Part shown: positions 1 to 12,074 of the stretch, piece after piece
Layout of the letters: every line of letters begins with the position of its first letter
Position numbering within the stretch: the stretch's first letter is position 1
Source of the DNA: Ceratotherium simum simum
Lineage: Eukaryota > Chordata > Mammalia > Perissodactyla > Rhinocerotidae
Direction: 5' to 3'
Assembly: GCF_000283155.1 (NCBI RefSeq)
Contig: NW_004454178.1
Span: 5,511,927 to 5,575,926, forward strand
DNA length: 64,000 bases
Notes under the pieces: generated by a model
What the model was told of the DNA's origin: nothing
The model's input: only the letters and a program-made list of their open reading frames with translations
The model's database searches: none
Translations under genes and position numbers: made by a program

Positions 1-929
1 TCTATGATTTCTTTTCACAGCCATAAGCCTTCTAGGCGACAGCTTCATTGCTGAGGGGCTGGATATCATTCGTCTGTAACTTGAACTATTCAGTGTAGAA
101 GGTGGTGTACCTGGTGAAAGACTAATAGATTCATCCGCTAGAATACTGCTTTTCCTCCCTAACGTGTCATCAACTTTAAGTTTGCTTGAAGGTGGTGAAG
201 AACAGCCAGGCAATGGTGTGTTTTCTGAGAGCACTGTTTGCTTGACAGAATTTCCACCGGTGCTCAGAACGTTGTTTCTACATCTCTTAGACACGGGACT
301 GGAAAGTCTGTTGTGACGCCCACGTTTTCCATTATGACCTAATGGCAAGGATTTCTTAGACGAAAGATACTTTTCACAGAGATTCTTCTCAGGAGTCACT
401 ACTTCATCCCTGCTCTTATTTTCTGGAGACTCTATTTGCTCAGCCAATGGTAAAGAGACTTCAGTTAAGCTTCCAAAACCTTCGGATTCTGTTACAGAGC
501 CGCTTGCTAGTAAGTCTATCTCACCATTTATCTGCGGACTAGCAATAATAGATGGTTGGCTACAGAAGGATACCAGCTTTTCCTTACATTCCTCTTTGGA
601 ATCAAGTTCACCATCTTCTTTTTCTACCTCTAAACTCCATTTTTGGTTGATTTCAGCTAAAGTTTTCTTTTTTTGCTTTTTTCTAGATCTTGTAGGAGCC
701 TTTTTAGCCGTCTCCGAAACATCTCCTGTAGGACTTGGAGAAACATATTCATACATTGAGCTCTGCTGAGCATTTTCATCATTTATCATTTGAGGCTGGG
801 TTTGCACTGAAACTTTAGTCACAACATATCTGACCTTCTTACTTCGAGGACTAAACCACATTTTTATTGAATTCTTCTTACTTTCTGCATCATCAAATAA
901 ACTTTTCCTAGATGTATCTTCTTTTAAAT
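1..929 (-). CDS. BARD1: BARD1 exon 4 (5' part, runs off the left edge)
   Basis: This exon encodes the linker of BARD1 between the RING domain and the ankyrin repeats. BARD1 pairs with BRCA1 as a nuclear ubiquitin ligase acting on histone H2A in homologous recombination. Read on the minus strand from 929, two bases finish the Asp codon opened by exon 3, then 309 codons stay open to position 1. Recognisable blocks are [18 protein letters not shown] near the start, the basic stretch [50 protein letters not shown] and MAVKRNHR at the edge, just before ankyrin repeat 1. In the family this linker includes a DNA- and RAD51-binding region and SP/TP phosphorylation sites. The acceptor AG lies at 931-930 behind a pyrimidine tract. 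The human exon is 950 bases, so roughly 33 bases should lie beyond the window. No frameshift or stop is seen. Confidence 0.97.
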
Positions 930-1084
930 CTGATTTAAAAAAAAAGGAAAGGAATTTGTTACATGATTATTCTCTTCCATCTTGAGCTCCCAGAGAATTC
1001 TGTTTATAGTTCTCCTAAGGTGTATCACCTTTCCTCTATGTACCTCCTTCTCCCCTTCTAGACTATAAACTCCTTGAGAGCAGA

Positions 1085-1290
1085 TATTCACTCATTCAAC
1101 AAATATTTACTGAATCTGACTTTATACCAGACAATGTTCTAGGGACTGGAGATACAGCAGAGAACAAAACACAAAACATATATTTCATTGGGGATAGACA
1201 GAATGTACAAATAAATAAGTAGAATATACAGTATGCCAGTGGTGATACAAGCCATGGAGAAAAGATATACTAAATAAACAGACAGACAGA
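1085..1290 (-). repeat. L2-like remnant
   Basis: The text ATTCAACAAATATTTACTGAATC followed by CCAGACAATGTTCTAGGGAC matches the complement of the typical 3' end of old L2-type LINEs (GGCGCTCAATAAATATTTGTTGAATG). The class is from memory. Confidence 0.5.
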
Positions 1291-1334
1291 TATGGAATTT
1301 AATAAACAGTAGTCAAAAAAACTAAGACTTGTTA

Positions 1335-2330
1335 ATTGGCGCTTAATTTTAAAAAAAGACTTTTGACAATTAAAATAATACACTATATCAACAAACTAAA
1401 GGAAAACCATGTGTTTTTCTCAGCAGACACAGAAAAAAAAACATCTGACAAAATCCAACATCCATTCATGATTTTAAGAGAGACTCAGCAAATTATGGAT
1501 AGAAGGGAACTTCTTCAACCTGATGAAGGTCAACTACAAAAACACACACAGCTATTATCAAGCTTAACAGTGAAAGACTGGAACTACTATTTTGTTCCTA
1601 TTATCAAGAACAAGGCAAAGATGTCTACTCTCACCACTCCTACTCAACATTATACTAAAGTCCTAGACAGCACAGCAAAGTAAGGAAAAGATATAAAAGG
1701 CACACAGATTGTAAAGGAAAATATAAAGCTGTATCTATTCACAGCTGACTTGAGTCACTATGTAGAACATCTCAAGCTTTAAAAGAAATCTTTAAAAAAA
1801 AATTAATAAACTAACGAGTGACTTTAACAAGGTCATAGAATACAAGCTCAATATACCAAGTTCAACTTCAACTGTATTTCTATGTACTAACAATAAACAA
1901 ATGTAAACTGAAATTTTAAAAAACAGTACCATTTATAATAGTACCAAAAAAACATAAAATACTTAAATATAAATCTAACAAAATATCAACGTAAGTTCTT
2001 TTTTCTGAAAATTACAGAATATTTATTGAAAGAAACGCTACACAAATGGACAGACACACCATGTTCACGAATTAGAAGACTCAATATTGTTAAGTCAATT
2101 CTCCCAAACAGATCTACAGACAATAACACAATCCCAGTGAAAATTCCAGCAGGCTTTTTTTTGTAAAAAGATTCAAGCTAATTCTAAAATTTACATGGAA
2201 AAGCAAAGAAATTATAATATGGGACGGCAAAAGACCTAGAACAGCCAATACAATACCAAGAATAACAAAGTTGGAGGACTCGCACTACCTGATTTCAGCT
2301 TATTTCAAAGTGAATCTAGGGGATAAAAGA
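1335..2330 (+). mobile_element. L1 ORF2 fragment, degenerate
   Basis: Scattered pieces resemble LINE-1 ORF2 in plus orientation: ACATCTGACAAAATCCAACATCC (reverse-transcriptase region) and further on CAATCCCAGTGAAAATTCCAGCAGG and GGAGGACTCGCACTACCTGATTT. Frames are broken throughout. It may interrupt the L2-like repeat seen on both sides. Confidence 0.65.
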
Positions 2331-2734
2331 TAATAGTCACGCGGGTACCATCTAATATAACTTTAAACTATGCAAACCAAAAACTAATGAGAATAAATGA
2401 AGTATAACTACATAGTCAAACACACTCTTGAGCAAAAGAAGCAAGATACAAAAGAGTAAATAAAAATTGCTAAAACTAATGCAATGTGTTAGGGCAGAAT
2501 GGAGGTTATCCCTGCGGGGAAAGGAGGCAGTAACTGGACGGGGGCAACAAGGGCAGCCTCTAGAGCACCGTTAATTCCTCTGGGTGAGCTCAGTTTGTGA
2601 GAATTCATTAAGCTATACACTCACGACAGCATGTTATACTTTAAAAAGAAGTTTTTAAAAAAATACATATTTATAGTCAGGAATTAAAATGAGAGTTAGA
2701 AAAACAGTCACCGCTCGTCGTGCCTAAGGAGACA

Positions 2735-3015
2735 GGTGTCACACGTTGTGGGCGAGCACTCTTTTGAACAAACACCTTGCTGCTTTAGCTAAGGTCATCA
2801 AGGAAGGCCTCTCTGGAGAGCTCACTTTGAGTTGAGACCTCAATGACAAGAGGGAAGCAGCCACAGAAGGATCTGGGAAAGCGTTTCCCAAGCAGAAGGA
2901 AGAACAAGCGCCAAGGTCTTAAGATGGGAACAAGTTTAGCATATTTAGCTGGATGGAAAGCCAGCGTGGCTGGAGCGTGGAGCAGGCGCGTAAAGTGCAG
3001 GGAGCAGAAGCATTC
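2735..3015 (-). repeat. L2-like remnant
   Basis: GGAAGGCCTCTCTGGAGAG and GGCTGGAGCGTGGAGCAGG are recognisable blocks of a common ancient mammalian repeat, seen here as the complement of the plus-strand form at 3160-4145. Class assignment is tentative. Confidence 0.45.
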
Positions 3016-3159
3016 CAAAAAGAGCTCAGTCCCAGCTTTCTCTGCTGGGACTCCTCATCCCACCAACCTCTGAAGTGGGAGGGCCTGGGACCTCTCTATC
3101 TGCAGCCACTGCCTTGGTAACCTTATCTATCTACACACTTCCAACTCCCAATGTATCTG

Positions 3160-4145
3160 TGCAGCCCTGACCTCCCCCCTGAGCTCCAGACTCCAATCTT
3201 CAACTGCCTACTTACCAACTCTACCTGCAGGTCTACTCCTAACAAGGGTCTCACACTGAACATGACTCAAACTGAGCTCTGATCCACACCCTCCCAAACC
3301 TGCTCCTCCTACGGTTTTCCCCCATCTCAGTAAATGGCATATCCATAAATCCAGCTGCTCTGCACAAAAACCTTAGAAACAAACCTGCCTCTGCTCTCTC
3401 TCTCACATCCTATATGCCAAATGCAACTTCCATCAGTGCCACCTGCAAAATACATCCAAAATCTGACTGCTTCCTACCACCTCCACACCTGCCACCATGG
3501 TGTAAGACAACCTCATCTCTCACTAGACGATCATGACACTTTCCAAAGTCGTCTCCCTGATTATGTGCTTGCCTCCTGCCCCATAAGTCTATTCTGAACA
3601 CAGCAGTCAGTGGTCCTTTTATAATTGGTCAGATCATGTCACTAAACCCTCCAGAGACTTCCAATCTGACTCTGAATAAAAGTCAACATCTTAGTAGTCG
3701 TCTAAAGGCCAGAGACAACCTGATCCTCCCCTCTCCTTCCTGATCTCATTGCCTGTTCCCTCCTCCTTTCTTACCATTCCAGGCACTGGGCCTCCTGCTG
3801 TTCCTCTAACACATCAAGCATGCTCCTCCTCAGAGCCTTCCCACTTGCTGATCCTCTGCCTGGAGGCCTCTTCCCCAAATATGTGCACAGCTCACTCTCT
3901 CCCCAACCTCAAGTCGTTGCTCAAATGTCACATTTGTGGGAGACCAGACCTGATACTCTACTTAAACTTACATACCCTCACCTCCTACTTATTTTACTTA
4001 TATTTCTGTGTCTTATCTGTCTCTTCCCATCAGAATATCAGCTCTGTGAAGGCAACTTGGTGTTTCTACCCTGCCCTATCTCCATTGCCTACGTGGCATC
4101 TAGCACACAGCGGATGCTCAAGTAATATTTACTGGATGAATGAAT
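3160..4145 (+). repeat. Long L2-like LINE remnant
   Basis: About 1 kb of pyrimidine-rich sequence includes GATCATGTCACTAAACCCTCC, GCCTTCCCACTTGCTGATCC and a 3' end with a diverged GCTCAAGTAATATTTACTGGATGAATGAATG. This is the usual tail of old L2-type elements. Short open frames inside are not conserved coding sequence. Confidence 0.55.
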
Positions 4146-4219
4146 GGGATCTTATAATCCAGGTAAAGCAAGCTGATCTCACTCAGACTCAAGTCAGGGA
4201 AAGGACAGAATATTTCACA

Positions 4220-4960
4220 CTTTAGAATAAGTCTGGCTGCTGTGTGGAGGAGGAACTTTAGAAAGAAAAGAGTGGTCACAGTGACCAATTACATGGCCAT
4301 CATCCAAGAGAAAGATAATAGTGGCTTTGATAAGCATTCTAGCAGTAGAAATAGTAAAAAGCATCAAATACAAAATCTAAAAGACCCTAATTAGCTAAAC
4401 CAAGAGGCAAGGGAGAGACGATAAAATGTTTAAAGGTCCAGTAGCAGGAGGGCATATAATAATTTAAGGAACTAAAAGACGGCCAGTATACTTGCCTTGC
4501 AGAGACCAAGGAAGAAAGTGGTATAAAGATGAGACTATAAAAATAGGCAATAGCCAGACCACGCAAATTCTTGCTGCAATGTTAAAGACTTCAAGACCTA
4601 CGCTAAGAGCATGGAAAACCAATCAAATGTTTTATATAAGTCAGGTGGCATGGCTACACCCGCATCTTTAAAAGACCACTCTTGGCTGGAGTGTGGGAAA
4701 ACAGACTGGAGAAAGGCAGGAGCGGATGCAAGAATAATCGTTAAGAGGCCAAACTAGGAGTATAGGTAGGAGATAACAGACTAGGGAGGTGGGAATAGAA
4801 AAAGAAAGAATAGATTTGAAAAATATTTAGGAGATAAAATTTACAGGATTTGGTGATGAAATGAATACAAGAAGAAAGAGGTGACGAGGACGATTCGCAA
4901 GTTTCTGGCTTACATCACTGAGCACACCTAGAGGAGAAACACTGATGCCTGGAGAGGCAA
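4220..4960 (-). repeat. L2-like remnant, diverged
   Basis: GGCTGCTGTGTGGAGGAG, CCACTCTTGGCTGGAGTGTG and GGAGATAAAATTTACAGGATTTGG are pieces of the same ancient family on the opposite strand. Long unrecognisable stretches lie between them. Confidence 0.4.
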
Positions 4961-5148
4961 TCTGCCAGGGGTCCTGAGCACCCCCGCACATTCCTGCAGG
5001 GTGCACCAAGAAGGCAAGGCCCTGGCTGCTCTTTACCTGGGCCATCTCTTAGGACTGTGTTTGCAGCAAGCAACTCTGAGGGATGTGGCAGTGTCTCCCC
5101 ATGGAGAAAAAGCAGGTCTATTTCTGCTTCCCTCAAAAACAGGCCATT

Positions 5149-5465
5149 CCGGGCTGGCCCCGTGGCTTAGCGGTTAAGTGCGCATGCTCCGCTACTGGCG
5201 GCCCAGGTTCAGATCCTGGGCGCGCACCGACGCACCGCTTCTCCGGCCACACTGATGCCGCGTCCCACATACAGCAACTAGAGGGATGTGCAACTATGAC
5301 ATACAACTATCTACTGGGGCTTTGGGGGACAAAAAGGAGGTGGATTGGCAATAGATGTTAGCTCAGAGCCGGTCTTCCTCAGCAAAAAGAGGAGGATTAG
5401 CACGGATGTTAGCTCAGGGCTGATCTTCCTCACAAAAAAAATAAAAATAAAAATAAAAACAAAAA
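5149..5465 (+). mobile_element. ERE SINE with 14-bp target duplication
   Basis: The element starts with the tRNA-derived head ggctggccccgtggc, carries the longer middle segment (GATGTGCAACTATGACATAC) and two TTAGCTCAG blocks, and ends in an (AAAAAT)n-type tail. AAAAACAGGCCATT flanks it at 5135-5148 and 5466-5479. Confidence 0.95.
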
Positions 5466-5599
5466 AAAAACAGGCCATTTCAAGCTCAAGAGTTCCTTTC
5501 CTATATCACAACCTGCTACGTGTGCAGGAATCCATGATGGGCCTTTGGCCAATAATGATTGAAGATGCAAAACTGCTAAATAAAACATTAGCAAACAAA

Positions 5600-6110
5600 T
5601 CAAGGAATTTCAGATGTATATACCCTTTCATAAAGCCATTTCACCTCTAGTAATCTACCTTAGAAAATAGTCATGCACGTGCCTCCAAACACAGATGTAT
5701 AAGAATGTTAATCGCAGCGATATTTGTAATAACATAAATTAGGAAATAGGTCAGTGTTCAAAAACTGGGGATCAGTTAATTATGGAGCATTTATACTACG
5801 AAATCTTATGTAGACGTTATAAATATCAACTAACATGCAGAGATCTTCAAGACACTTGTAAGTGTAGCACACTCTCATTTATGTTTTAAAAATTTCTATT
5901 GCATTTATGTCCAAATATTTTCATAAATTCATGAAAGAAAGACTAGAAGGTTAAACAAAGAAAACTACCTCTGAAAAAGAAAGGGATTTTCTGTTTTTTG
6001 GTTGGGGGAAGAGGGTAGAGGAGGACTTTCACATTTTACTCTACACATTTTTATACTGTTAATCAGTTGCAAAGAGAATGTTCTCTTATATTTCTTAGGG
6101 AAATTAAACA
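5600..6110 (+). mobile_element. Old L1 3'-end fragment
   Basis: TTTCACCTCTAGTAATCTACC, followed by ATTTGTAATAACATAAATTAGG and a low-complexity 3' region, resembles the 3' end of mammalian L1M elements. It is diverged and has no coding potential. Confidence 0.5.
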
Positions 6111-6464
6111 AATAGAAAACAAAACTTGTGTAAGGTCATACACTTAGTTGGTGATAGAGCTGGCATTTGAACTCAGGTCTGTTTTCACTAAGTACACACT
6201 ATATGTGACATTGTGTTTTATAATAAGAAATATATATTTGGTCTCTACTGTTTCTGGCACATAGCTCCTAAAACCCTTATCATTTCCTATATAAGAACCA
6301 TAGGGGCATCTTTTGTTATATTCAGCTGTGTTCCCAGTTCCTGAAATAGCTCCAGAGTGATAAATGTAAAATGGGTGTCTTCAGTTATTCATAAGAAGCT
6401 CCCTTCAACCACACCAGAGTTTATGTTAATGAAGGGGACTTTTGGAAAGCCCTGAACGATAGGG

Positions 6465-7160
6465 AACCAAGCATGATTAGAGGGTTGGAACTTTTAGTCC
6501 CAATGCCTGACCTCCAGGAGGAGAGAGCTACTAGAGGCTGAATCAATCACCCATGGCCAGTGATTTAATCAACCACACCTATGTAATGAAGCCTCCATAA
6601 CAACCCAAAAGGACAGAGTTGGAGGGTTCCCAGTGGTGAACATATGGAGGTGTCAGGAGTGGTGGGCCCAGGGAGGGTATGGGAGCTCTATGCCCCTTCC
6701 CACATACCTTCCCGTGTGCCTCTCTCCACCTGGCTGTTCCTGAGGTATATCCTTTTATAATGAGCCAGTAATCTAGAAAGTAAATGTTTTAACCTGAGTT
6801 CTGTGAGCCACTCTAGAAAATTAATCAAACTCGAGGAGGTGGTGGGAACCTCCAATGTGTAGCTGGTCAGTCAGAAGCACAATCTGGACTTGAGACTGGC
6901 ATCTGAGGGGGTGGGGGCAGTCTTGTGGGACTGAGCCCTTAACCTGTGAGATCTGACGCCACTTCCAGGTCGACTGTCAGAATTGAGTTACACTGCAGGA
7001 CGCCCCGTGGGTGTCACAGAATGGCTGTCGGAGGTGAAGCAATGCTATAGCAGAGCATTGTGAGCTTTTCTCTGCGCTGTATATATTATAACCTCTATAC
7101 CTACTGTATTTTCTTAGACCTCCCACGCTTGCCCGTTAAGGGATGCTCAGGAAACCGTCA
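6465..7160 (+). repeat. LTR-like repeat, family not recognised
   Basis: The stretch has familiar interspersed-repeat wording: CCAGTAATCTAGAAAGTAAATG, GTTCTGTGAGCCACTCTAG, and GTCTTGTGGGACTGAGCCC with CTTAACCTGTG. It reads like an LTR of an old endogenous retrovirus-type element, but I could not fix its ends or a target duplication. No internal viral genes are present. Confidence 0.4.
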
Positions 7161-7521
7161 GTGAATGAGCTGTACAGCCATCCACTTTCTGATTCTGGCA
7201 GTGACCCCCCTCTTTCAAGTTGTCCTACTTTGTTTTTGCCTTTAAGTTCATTCATTTTTCATTAAAAAATATGCCCGTACAACTCCCTCCTCCCACCTCA
7301 TGCAGACACAAAACCAACCCCGGCCGGCCCAGCACACTGGTGAGCACGTAAACGGTGCTCAGAAAATACTGAAGAACAGAAGATTTGATACCCTCTCTTA
7401 AATCCTGACAAGCATTTATACAAGGAGGTTAGAATTCATTTCAAGGGTTAGAAGAAAACATGAGGATCACTTGTCCAATTCTCTCATTTAAGACAAGGAG
7501 TTAAAGTTAAAAAGAAAGGAG

Positions 7522-7788
7522 GGGGGGCCGGCCCCGTGGCTTAGCGGTTAAGAGCGCGCGCTCCGCTACTGGCCGCCAGGGTTCAGATCTGGCCTGCACC
7601 CACGCACCGCTTGTCAGGCCATGCTGAGGCCGCGTCCCACATACAGCAAGTAGAAGGATGTGCAACTATGACATACAACTGTCTACTGGGGCTTTGGGGG
7701 AAAAAAAAAAAGAGGAGGATTGGCATGGATGTTAGCTCAGGGCTGATCTTCCTCACAACGAAAAACAAAAACAAAAAACAAAAAACAA
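7522..7788 (+). mobile_element. ERE SINE with 13-bp target duplication
   Basis: A head close to consensus (ggggccggccccgtggc), the middle segment with CATACAACTGTCTACTGGGG, one TTAGCTCAGG block and an A-rich tail with CAAAAA units. AAAAAGAAAGGAG flanks it at 7509-7521 and 7789-7801. Confidence 0.95.
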
Positions 7789-8458
7789 AAAAAGAAAGGA
7801 GAGGGAGTCTGGGAACTCCCAAGCCAGCATCTTCTCTCCACACACAGTGGGCTATCAAAAGCCCACTTCAGGCAGAAAAAAAAAGAACTCAGGAAAGGCA
7901 AGGAGATGGAAAAAACCACCATACCTGATAGGATTAACAAATTATTTCACAGCGCCCAGGAGTCACTCTCCAAATTAACACAGACTTACTAACCTCCTCC
8001 GACCAACTGGACACTTTGAATATGTTTTATTTGTTCTATTAAAAAAAAAAATAAAGGAGAGAAAGAAAAAGGAAACTACTTGAATTAGGGTTTTTTTCCA
8101 GAGAAGTCACTTCTCACTCGAGCTGAAGAGAACTCTGTAAAACTTTTCTTATATTACAGAACCTAAAGAAAAATTTTAATGAACCAAGTTCTAAAACTAA
8201 GTTACTCTAAGAAGAAAACCAACAGCCACTTGTGTGTCTTACTCCTAAGAACTAGAAACATCCACCATGTAGGAAATGAACGTGTCTGATGTGACTAAGA
8301 TGTTACATAAAAGTGTCAAGAGTGTTTATTCCTCAGAGGTTTTAATACTTGAGAAAACATAATTTTAATTTCAATGTTCTTATTGTTTCCGGGAATAAAT
8401 TTCTTTTCAACATTCTCATGTTTTAAAATATTAGCAAGAGAAAAGGAAGCTATGAAAC

Positions 8459-8707
8459 TTTTTTTTTTTTCTGGTGAGGAAGATCAGCCCCGTGCTAACA
8501 TCTGCCAATCCTCCTCTCTTTTTTTTTTTTTTTTGCTGAGGATGAGTGGCCCTAGGCTAACATCTGTGCCCATCTTCCTCTACTTTATATGGGACGCCGC
8601 CACAGCATGGCCAGACAAGCAGTGCGTCGGTGCGGGCCCAGGACCCCAACCCGCCCCGCCAGTAGCAGAGTGCGCGCACTTAACCGCTAACCCACGGGGC
8701 CGGCCCC
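8459..8707 (-). mobile_element. ERE SINE (minus)
   Basis: It begins with poly(T) and ends in ggggccggcccc, so it is inserted in the BARD1 sense orientation. It is the shorter variant with TATATGGGACGCCGCC. No clear target duplication was found. Confidence 0.92.
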
Positions 8708-11000
8708 ATAGTAAATTTCTTAATGATGACACTTAAAAGAATTCTATTCTCTGAATTTAAATATTTCTGAGTACACCACAAAATACCAAGGAACAGAGAT
8801 ACACATGTTGCTAAGGAGCAACTTTGCCAAGTTTTTTCCTTAAAATTTAATAATAAACTATAGAAAAGGGAAGCAATTAGAAAATGTGATTTAGCTATCA
8901 TTAATCCACATCAAAGGATTATAATCATGCACATTGTGTGCCTTTCAAATTATTCTCTATTATAGGTTTCACAACAGAAGTTGAGAAATCTCTTTGACAA
9001 ACTAGTCCCTTATTAAAAATCAAAGGAAAGTACTTTGCTACCATCTGTGCAACATTAACGCCTTCACTGAAGAATGATTATTTTGTAAGTTAAGAAGTAT
9101 TCAGTTCTATTTAAAAAAAACAACAGCAACACAGCTATTCAAACGCTCATCTTCGTCTATTATAAAAGTCACAGCATATATGAAACACTATGTAATTCGC
9201 TACAGAAAGACCAGCATCTCTCCTGAAACCAGAAAAGGAAATTGTGATGCTATGAAAGCATAATCAACGCATTTTTTTAAATGTCACCAACACCAACATA
9301 TGCTTCACAGAATCTGACCAGCACCTGTAAGGTCTGATTTAATATGATGGGGGCAGGAGAAAATAAAAACTTTCAAACTTAACTCCACTAGTAGAAAGCA
9401 GATTATCTTACAAAGGATAAGGTAAAATTATCCATAAATGGTTGTCAGAAAAATCATGACAGACAATCTCTTCTCTTTAAAGCACACTGAATCAAGAAAA
9501 ATCTGTTCAAGTATTTAGAAGCTCGTTTTAGAAAGTATTACTATAAATCAGGCTTCTTATTGCCAGGGTACCATACACTATGTCCACGATTTGACAAGTT
9601 CTTCCTAATTACCCAACTAAATTACAGTAATTATATATTTTATAGTAAATGCAAGTAACAAGGTTCATTTGGAAGATAAATTGTGAACTACAGAGTTTTT
9701 TTAAAAAAAATAGAGAAAACGGGAAAGATGTCCAACCATTCCACTTCATTCCTCATCTTCAACACTTGGCCATTTAACAGAACCATAAGATTTTGGAGCT
9801 GGACCTCAGGGATCACTTAATCTAATACCCTTATTTTATAATGAGATCCTTTTCCAGTTTCCTCATTATAAAGAGGATCAGTCATTATTTGTCCCCAACT
9901 ATTAGCTTCCTCTCGCATTCACCTAGTTCACCTTATACCATTTTAGTTTTACAAGTACTTGCTACATAATAAACTAAGATAAAGGACTGCATAAAATACA
10001 CTGAATAGTTAAACTATAAAGAAACAAAGGGAAATACCCCAAAAACCCTCAAATGCCTTTCAAGGCTAGTTTGTCTTGGGGGGCCTCAGGAGGAAAAGTT
10101 GATGACAGTGAAACTTAAATAAAAAAAGCTTTGCACCATGGAAATTACAGACGTGGATAGAAATTTATATTTCAATATGTTTATACTCTAGATTTATTAT
10201 CATCTTCTATAAAAATAGCAAAGGAGGATGCTACCATTATAAAATGAATTGTTGAAACCAAAACCTAAGAATTTGTTTTAAAATAGTTTTAATTAAGTTT
10301 GGTCTCTGGGATATAAATTAGTCTTAGCACTGGCAATTTTTCTCCAACTCAATTCAACAAATACAATGAATGCCTATACTTCTAACAAAAGCATTGTGCT
10401 AAATGATAAAACAATAAGCAAGAACTAACAATATGACTGCCCTGCATAACCCAGGTCCTCAATTTCCTCATCTATAGAATAGAGGGATTAAAGATGACTT
10501 TCCAGCTCCTCAAATTCTTATTATATGTTATCCAAACCGTGAAATTTCAATTCATCTTTAAATAACCAAAATGGTGAAGCCAGCACTGCTAAAGTATGGT
10601 AACTAATGTAATTATTACTCATCATAATAAGGAAAATGAACACAAAATGGCCTTTGGAAAATGAAGCACCATAATTCTCTCCCCAGACTCCACCTCTACT
10701 CTAGATGAGAAAGACAGCATTCCAAAAGGCCTCAGGTCCTACACAAACACTTGTTCTAAACTCAGTTTTCCTAAATATCTTTTTTAATGATGACATATTA
10801 AGGTATTTCATATTTCATGCTCCACAAAATATGAAAACCATACTGATGATTCAAACATCACCAACTACAGTAAAATTTCCTGAGCCGTCGTCTAATTCTT
10901 CTTTACACCCCATGGTACTCCACACCCCAGTATCCCATAATCGACTACAGTCAACCCATCAAAAGTTCCTCTGCTCCATCATTAAAAATGTCACATCATG

Positions 11001-11243
11001 GGGGCCGGCCTGGTGGCGTAGGGGTTAAGTTCCCGCGCTCCACTTGAGTGCCCCAGGGTTCACAGGTTCCAATCCCAGGTGCGGACTTAGGCACTGCTTA
11101 TCAAGCCACGTGTGGCAGCATCCCATATTCAAAATAGAGAAAGACTGGCACAGATGTTAGCTCAAGGCTAATCTTCCTCAGCAAAAAGAGGAAACTTGGC
11201 AACAGATGTTAGCTCAGGGCCAATCTTCCTCACAAAAAAAAAA
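11001..11243 (+). mobile_element. ERE SINE, first of a serial cluster
   Basis: The head reads gggccggcctggtggcgtag, followed by two TTAGCTCA blocks and a poly(A). It is preceded by AAAAATGTCACATCATG and followed by the related AAAAATGCCCCATCACG, which starts the next element. Confidence 0.93.
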
Positions 11244-11259
11244 AAAATGCCCCATCACG

Positions 11260-11517
11260 GGGCTGGCCCTGTGGCATAGTGGTTAAACCCCAGCATGCTC
11301 CACTTCAGCGGCCTGGGTTTGCGGGTTTGGATCCCGTGTGTGGACCTACACACTGCACATCAAGCCATGCTGTGGTGGCCACCCACATAAAAAATTGAGG
11401 AGGATTGGCACAGAGGTTAGCTCAGGGCTAGTCTTCCTTAACACCCCTCCCCCCAAAAAAAGAGCAAAATTGGCAACAGATGTTAGTTCAGAGTGAATCT
11501 TCCTCACTAAAAAAAAA
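11260..11517 (+). mobile_element. ERE SINE, second of a serial cluster
   Basis: A more diverged ERE (ggggctggccctgtggcatag) lies immediately after the first, separated only by a copy of the target sequence. It ends in poly(A) followed by AGTCACATTATG. Confidence 0.92.
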
Positions 11518-11523
11518 AAAAAG

Positions 11524-11660
11524 TCACATTATGATGACACATGGTTACAAGTCTTATCAGGGTGATCATTTTATAAGGTATAAATAAATGTGGAATCACT
11601 ATGTTGTACCCCTGAAACTAATACAATATTGCATGGCAACTATACTTGAATTAAAAAAAA
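11524..11660 (+). mobile_element. L1 3'-end fragment, third of the cluster
   Basis: AATCACTATGTTGTACCCC, CTGAAACTAATACAATATTGC and an A-rich end match the 3' terminus of L1 elements common in carnivores and perissodactyls. Copies of AAGTCACATTA stand on both sides. Confidence 0.75.
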
Positions 11661-11671
11661 GTCACATTACT

Positions 11672-12074
11672 TGTTATGGGTTAAATTGTGTCCCTCCCAA
11701 AATTCATATACTGAAGTCCTAACCCTCAGTACCTCATAATATGACCTTATTTGGAAATAGGGTCATTACAGATGTAATTAGTAAAGATGAGTAAGGTGGG
11801 ACTCTAATCCAATGTGAACGGTGTTCTCACAAAAAGTGGAAATTTGACACAAACATGCATACAGGGAGAACGTGTGTGAACATGAAGACCGCCATCTATA
11901 AGCCAAAGAGAGACGCAGGGAACACATCCTTCTCTCACAGACCTCCAAGTAACCAATCTTACCCACACTTCAATTTAGGACTTCCAGCCTCCAGAACTGT
12001 GAGACAATAAATTTCTGTTGCTTAAGCCACCCATCTGTGGTCCTTTGTTATGGCAGCCCTAACAAGCTAACATA
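11672..12074 (+). repeat. MLT1-type MaLR solo LTR with 5-bp target duplication
   Basis: It begins TGTTATGGGTTAAATTGTGT, contains TGACCTTATTTGGAAATAGG and CCAGCCTCCAGAACTGTGAG, then AATAAATTTCTGTTGCTTAAG and TATGGCAGCCCTAACAAGC. This matches the MLT1 group of ERVL-MaLR LTRs. TTACT occurs at 11667-11671 and 12075-12079. No internal region is present. Confidence 0.85.

Noticed and set aside
1336..1683. 115-codon frame beginning on TTG
   Set aside because: There is no eukaryotic start codon at its beginning, and the content matches a broken L1 ORF2.
3749..4225. 158-codon frame on plus
   Set aside because: It lies within a long L2-like remnant, has no domain, and shifts frame relative to overlapping equals. 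It is chance in C/T-rich DNA.
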